Shown: positions 39,165-42,137 of the stretch, piece after piece
Layout: each line of letters opens with the position of its first letter
Numbering within the stretch: position 1 is the first letter of the stretch
Assembly: GCA_011192125.1 (NCBI GenBank)
Contig: DUEL01000002.1
Coordinates: 7,171 to 49,307 of the forward strand
Reading direction: 5' to 3'
Origin: Thermoflexia bacterium
GTDB lineage: Bacteria > Chloroflexota > Anaerolineae > B4-G1 > DUEL01
Length of the DNA: 42,137 bases
Notes under the pieces: model-generated
Seen by the model: the letters and a program-made list of their open reading frames with translations, nothing else
The model's database searches: none
Told to the model about the DNA's origin: nothing
Made by a program: the position numbers and the translations under genes

Positions 39165-39186
39165 CCACCCGTAACCGGCTTATACT
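39158..39186 (+). promoter_or_regulatory. Promoter of the FHA-protein gene
   Basis: TTGACA (39158-39163), a 17-base spacer and TATACT (39181-39186). Transcription would start near 39193, just before repeat copy 7, which then lies wholly in the 5' leader. Confidence 0.75.
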
Positions 39187-39203
39187 ATCGGTGTTCCAGT
39201 CAT

Positions 39204-39276
39204 GCCGCAGAGGCGCGGCGGACACAGAGGCTTCCCACACCTGGGGAAGACCCATACTCCCCGCCCTTCTGCGGTA
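39204..39276. repeat. Dispersed palindromic repeat, copy 7, in the FHA gene leader
   Basis: GCCGCAGAGGCGCGGCGG (from 39204) and CCGCCCTTCTGCGGTAA (39260-39276) pair over part of their length, with a second small palindrome (CCCACACCTGGGG) in the middle. It lies between the promoter and the ATG at 39317. Confidence 0.8.
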
Positions 39277-39316
39277 AGGACCGACCAACGCCCACGACGT
39301 CTCAGGAGGCACACGG

Positions 39317-39919
39317 ATGGGCAGCGAGATCCGCCTGGTGATGACCAAGGGGCCCCAGCCAGGGCAGACCTTCCGCTCAGATCAGGACCTTGTCATGATC
39401 GGCCGGGCCCCCACCAACGACATCGTGATCGGCCACCCAGAGGTCTCCAGGCAGCACGCACGCCTGGTTCGAAGGGGCACCTCGGTGGTGCTCGAGGACC
39501 TCGGGAGCACCAACGGCACCTTCGTCAACGGGGTCCGACTGACCGCGCCCCACGCCCTTGTCAACGGGGACGTGATCAGCCTGGGCAACGCCGTCAATCT
39601 GACCTACTACGGCCCTCCGGGCAGTACGACCGAGCCTGTGGCCATCCAACCGGACACGACGGTCTCCCCACTGCCCATCCCAGAGCCGGAACCTTCCTCT
39701 ACCCCGACCCCACACCCCCCTAAACCGACCCCACCGACCCCACCGACTCCTCAAGCCGCAACGGCCCAACCGAAGAAGCGTCGCTCCAGGCTCTGGATCG
39801 GCTGCACCGTGGTGGTGATCCTGCTTGTCCTAGCCTGCGTGGGGCTGGTGGTGCTGGACTATCTGAGGCTTCTGCCGCCCATCTTTTACGAACCGCTTCG
39901 TTGGCTGGGGCTGATCTAA
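39317..39919 (+). CDS. FHA-domain membrane protein
   Basis: The 200-residue protein has an N-terminal FHA domain (about 20-95) with the phosphothreonine-binding residues in MIGRAPTNDIVIGHPEVSRQHARLV and DLGSTNGTFVNGVRL. A proline/threonine-rich linker (about 112-150, with TPTPHPPKPTPPTPP) follows, then a basic patch (KKRRSR) and one C-terminal membrane helix (LWIGCTVVVILLVLACVGLVVLDYL). It should be a tail-anchored cytoplasmic phosphopeptide reader docking phosphorylated partners at the membrane. No Ser/Thr kinase gene is nearby. CTCAGGAGGCACACGG precedes the ATG. L,D-transpeptidase follows, so a role in wall synthesis control is possible. Confidence 0.9.
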   Translation: MGSEIRLVMTKGPQPGQTFRSDQDLVMIGRAPTNDIVIGHPEVSRQHARLVRRGTSVVLEDLGSTNGTFVNGVRLTAPHALVNGDVISLGNAVNLTYYGPPGSTTEPVAIQPDTTVSPLPIPEPEPSSTPTPHPPKPTPPTPPTPQAATAQPKKRRSRLWIGCTVVVILLVLACVGLVVLDYLRLLPPIFYEPLRWLGLI

Positions 39920-39983
39920 TCGCTTGTGGACGACGGCCCCTGAGGTCTGTGGGCCGCCAGGGGCGATCCACAAGAAGAGGTCG

Positions 39984-40014
39984 AGCGCCGGGCGTTTTCC
40001 CCCTGCCCGGCGCT
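39984..40014. terminator. GC-rich hairpin between FHA and transpeptidase genes
   Basis: AGCGCCGGGC (39984-39993) and GCCCGGCGCT (40005-40014) are perfect arms around an 11-base loop. A weaker stem GCCCCTG/CAGGGGC lies just before it at 39936-39964. Neither is followed by T's. Confidence 0.5.
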
Positions 40015-40025
40015 TAGAACAGGAG

Positions 40026-41420
40026 ATGACGGGGCAACGGATGGGGAACGAATCGACACCACGCCTTCCATACAACTCATTATTGATTCGTCCGAGATCC
40101 ATCGCCCCACTCCTCCGCGAGAGTAGGGGACGAAGGATCGGAGCGATCAGGTATGGGATAAAATGGGCCACACTGGCGAGCCTTCTCCTCGCCGTCTGGC
40201 TGGGGCTGGCGTTGCTCCAGACGGGCCCTTCCCCTGCCGTCGCCGCGCCGCCGCAGGCGACGCCGATAGCCGTCGGATGGGCCGCCGGGACGTCTTCCTC
40301 GACGCGCTCCCCCGTCACCTTCTCCCGGGTGAACCGGACCGCCCTCGGCTTTATCTGCACCCCCACCCGGCTCTGGCGCCGGCCCACCACGTGCGCCGAC
40401 CTTGGTCCGGGCACCCTCGCCTACCGGCTTGCCCATATTCGGCTGCCTGACCCCCTCCCTGAACTCCCCCTGGTCGAACTGAAGCCGGGGCCGGGAGAGG
40501 AGGTGGTACCTTACGTCTACGCCTACGTCCGCACCCTTCCCCTCCCCATCTACCGCCACCCGATGGAGGCCGCGATGGGCCTCCCGCCGGTCCGCACCCT
40601 CTACTCGGGCGATCAGTGGGTCAGCGTCGAGGGAGAGGTCGAGTACGAGGGAGAAAAATGGATCCAGATCAATGAGGGGGAGTTCGTCCGCGCCGATGCC
40701 CTCGTCCTCGCCCAGCCCTCCCGCTTCCAGGGCGTGTACCTGAACGACCAGCCCGCCTATCCCTTCGCCTGGGTCAACCGCCCGATCCGCCCCTCTCGCG
40801 TCCCGCAGGCCGCACCCGACCCCGCCGCCCCGCTCCTACAACGATACCAGATCGCCACCATCTACACCGAGGAGTTCCACGGCGACGAGTTGTGGTACAT
40901 GATCGGGCCAGACCAGTGGGTGGAGCAATCCTACGTCTCCAAGGTCACCGTCGACCCACCGCCCCCAGGGGTCGGCCCGGGCGAGCGGTGGATCGAGGTC
41001 GACCTCTTCGAACAGACGCTAGCCGCCTACGAGGGAGAGCGGATGGTCTACGCGACCCTGATCTCCAGCGGGCGACCAGGCAAGACGTGGACCGAATCCG
41101 GCCTCTTCCGCATCTGGGCCAAATTGCCGAAGACCAAGATGAGCAACCCCGACTCCAGCGACGGAAAACCCGACTGGTACTACCTGGAGGACGTCCCGTG
41201 GACGATGTACTTCAACGGCGCGACCGCCCTTCACGCCGCCTACTGGCACGACGCCTTCGGTTTCACCCGGAGCCACGGCTGCGTCAACCTGGCTCCCCGC
41301 GATGCCGAGTGGCTCTTCAACTGGACGACGCCCTACGTTCCCCCGGGGGCGGAGGTGGTGTACGCCCACGGAAACGGCACCTGGGTGTGGGTGCACTACA
41401 CCTCTCCCTTCGATCGATAG
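40026..41420 (+). CDS. L,D-transpeptidase (YkuD domain) with signal anchor
   Basis: The protein has 464 residues if it starts at 40026; 40041 is an alternative ATG, and the ribosome site is poorly placed for both. A basic start and a hydrophobic segment (WATLASLLLAVWLGLALL) form a signal anchor. A middle region of about 200 residues holds SH3-like or substrate-binding repeats (YSGDQWVSVEGEVEYEGEKWIQINEGEFVRADAL). The YkuD domain is C-terminal, from WIEVDLFEQTLAAYEGERMVYATLISSG, with HDAFGFTRSHGCVNLAPRDAEWLF; the catalytic cysteine is C419 and the histidine H417. It makes 3-3 peptide cross-links in peptidoglycan or anchors proteins. It follows the FHA gene and precedes a surface protein gene. 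Confidence 0.88.
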   Translation: MTGQRMGNESTPRLPYNSLLIRPRSIAPLLRESRGRRIGAIRYGIKWATLASLLLAVWLGLALLQTGPSPAVAAPPQATPIAVGWAAGTSSSTRSPVTFSRVNRTALGFICTPTRLWRRPTTCADLGPGTLAYRLAHIRLPDPLPELPLVELKPGPGEEVVPYVYAYVRTLPLPIYRHPMEAAMGLPPVRTLYSGDQWVSVEGEVEYEGEKWIQINEGEFVRADALVLAQPSRFQGVYLNDQPAYPFAWVNRPIRPSRVPQAAPDPAAPLLQRYQIATIYTEEFHGDELWYMIGPDQWVEQSYVSKVTVDPPPPGVGPGERWIEVDLFEQTLAAYEGERMVYATLISSGRPGKTWTESGLFRIWAKLPKTKMSNPDSSDGKPDWYYLEDVPWTMYFNGATALHAAYWHDAFGFTRSHGCVNLAPRDAEWLFNWTTPYVPPGAEVVYAHGNGTWVWVHYTSPFDR

Positions 41421-41427
41421 GCTGGCG

Positions 41428-42137
41428 ATGAAAGACGCTTCCACCACCCCCCGTCTGCTCCTCATCCTCCTGTTGGCCGCGGCTGGGCTGCTCCTCCTGC
41501 TGTTGAGCACATGGGAGCGGCCGCTCCTCCTGCTGGCGCCCCCCACCCCAACCACGACCCCCACCCCCACCGCCACCGCCACCCCCAGCCCGACCCCTAC
41601 CCCGGCCTGGCCTGTGGCTGTAGGTTGTGGGGCCTCGGTTCCCGAAGCGGCCTGTGCGATCGTGAAGGAGGCGGTGACAGCCGACCCCGCCCGCTTTGTC
41701 TGGGTAGACGACCCCGCCCTCGCCGACGTCCAACTGGGCGGGCCAACCCTGCCCAACGCAGTCCCGGCCGGAACGTGGGTCTATGCCGCCGCCGCGCCGT
41801 TCTACACGCTGGAGGACGGGGTAGCCTCGGCGGACCTGCGGGCGATCTGGACCGGCGACCCGGCCGCGCCTGCAGGCCGCTCCTTGCTGGTCACGACCGA
41901 CACGATGAAAGCCCTCACCGGCCTCTGGGGCCCGCCGACGGGGGAAACGGTCCACGCCGTCGTCCCAACCGACCTGCTCAGCGAAGCGATCCGGCTCGAC
42001 GGGTGGGCGGTCCTCCCCTTCGACCACCTGGAGCCCCGATGGAAGGTGCTCCGGGTCGACGGCCTCTCGGTGCTGGAAAAGGGCCTCGACATCGAATCCT
42101 ACCCCCTCGCCCTTCACCTGTACCTGGGGAGCGAAGG
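41428..42137 (+). CDS. Exported protein, N-terminus of a probable CapA-type or solute-binding protein (cut by window edge)
   Basis: An open frame begins with ATG at 41428, 7 bases after the transpeptidase stop, and runs off the right edge (about 236 codons). A hydrophobic signal anchor (LLLILLLAAAGLLLLLLSTW) is followed by a TPTPTATATPSPTPTP linker. A periplasmic-binding-like part then follows (VGCGASVPEAACAIVKEAV, VWVDDPALADVQLGG, LRAIWTGDP). The stretch WAVLPFDHLEPRWKVLRVDG resembles, from memory, the region before the CapA/PGA-synthesis metallophosphatase domain in Chloroflexota proteins. The catalytic domain would lie beyond the window, so the call is tentative. It probably shares the transcript of the transpeptidase gene. 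Confidence 0.65.
   Translation, partial: MKDASTTPRLLLILLLAAAGLLLLLLSTWERPLLLLAPPTPTTTPTPTATATPSPTPTPAWPVAVGCGASVPEAACAIVKEAVTADPARFVWVDDPALADVQLGGPTLPNAVPAGTWVYAAAAPFYTLEDGVASADLRAIWTGDPAAPAGRSLLVTTDTMKALTGLWGPPTGETVHAVVPTDLLSEAIRLDGWAVLPFDHLEPRWKVLRVDGLSVLEKGLDIESYPLALHLYLGSE

Noticed and set aside
12064..39276. The repeat copies as a CRISPR array
   Set aside because: Copies are kilobases apart, imperfect palindromes, with genes between them; no cas genes are present.

Overview
The window is GC-rich bacterial chromosome that looks like Chloroflexota, most likely an Anaerolineae-type or related thermophilic lineage. The basis is inference from several features: secreted proteins ending in a YLPLV-type C-terminus, extracellular repeats of the form GGLRIFGYP, a DUF6391 protein, a DUF92 protein, a GPH-type sugar symporter, and dispersed CGCAGAG-type palindromic repeats between genes. 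No rRNA, tRNA, CRISPR array, transposase or integrase is visible. Nearly all of the window is coding, and many genes are coupled by 4-bp ATGA or GTGA overlaps.

Region 1 (1-9164, minus strand). A well-formed promoter at 9135-9164 drives a class III aminotransferase, then a membrane GAF/PAS histidine kinase, an FGGY sugar kinase, a RuBisCO-like protein (RLP), a polytopic membrane protein, a PD40 lipoprotein and a protein cut by the left edge. From the histidine kinase to the lipoprotein every junction overlaps, so these genes are translated as one unit. The RLP keeps the Mg/carbamate motif KDDE but has lost residues that bind the second phosphate of RuBP. With a sugar kinase directly upstream, this suggests an uncharacterised pathway acting on a phosphorylated sugar or sugar acid. 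It is the best candidate for new metabolism here.

Region 2 (9217-17525, plus strand). This holds an orphan ABC ATPase on an apparently leaderless mRNA, a GPH symporter with a sphingosine-phosphate-lyase-like PLP enzyme, a DUF1648 membrane protein and a DUF92 protein. It ends with a small accessory module: a minimal FtsK/SpoIIIE-type ATPase, a small membrane protein and a 102-residue protein. The module sits behind a strong promoter with a perfect 30-bp palindrome at the start point, containing GAAC-N4-GTTC, a LexA/SOS-box-like core.

Region 3 (17449-24228, minus strand). dnaX, ybaB, recR, a zinc peptidase, a sortase, a DUF6391 protein and holA form one compact run, placing the tau and delta subunits of DNA polymerase III with recombination and surface-protein genes. 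The last codons of dnaX come from a dispersed repeat.

Region 4 (24250-33898). A double-cupin protein and a slipin run leftward. Rightward lie an acyl-CoA ligase remnant whose middle is missing in frame, two secreted parallel beta-helix proteins flanking a small membrane protein, and then the fatty-acid beta-oxidation pair 3-hydroxyacyl-CoA dehydrogenase/enoyl-CoA hydratase and thiolase.

Region 5 (33980-42137). Envelope functions dominate: a secreted repeat protein, a laminin-G-like membrane protein, a VTT/DedA protein coupled to a nucleotide-sugar dehydrogenase, an M19 dipeptidase, an FHA membrane protein, an L,D-transpeptidase, and the N-terminus of a probable CapA-type or solute-binding lipid-anchored protein cut by the right edge.

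At least seven copies of one palindromic repeat family (arms like CCGCAGAGACGCGGAGG) lie between genes from 12064 to 39276, and a second palindrome family (CTCCCGCAGGTT arms) occurs twice.
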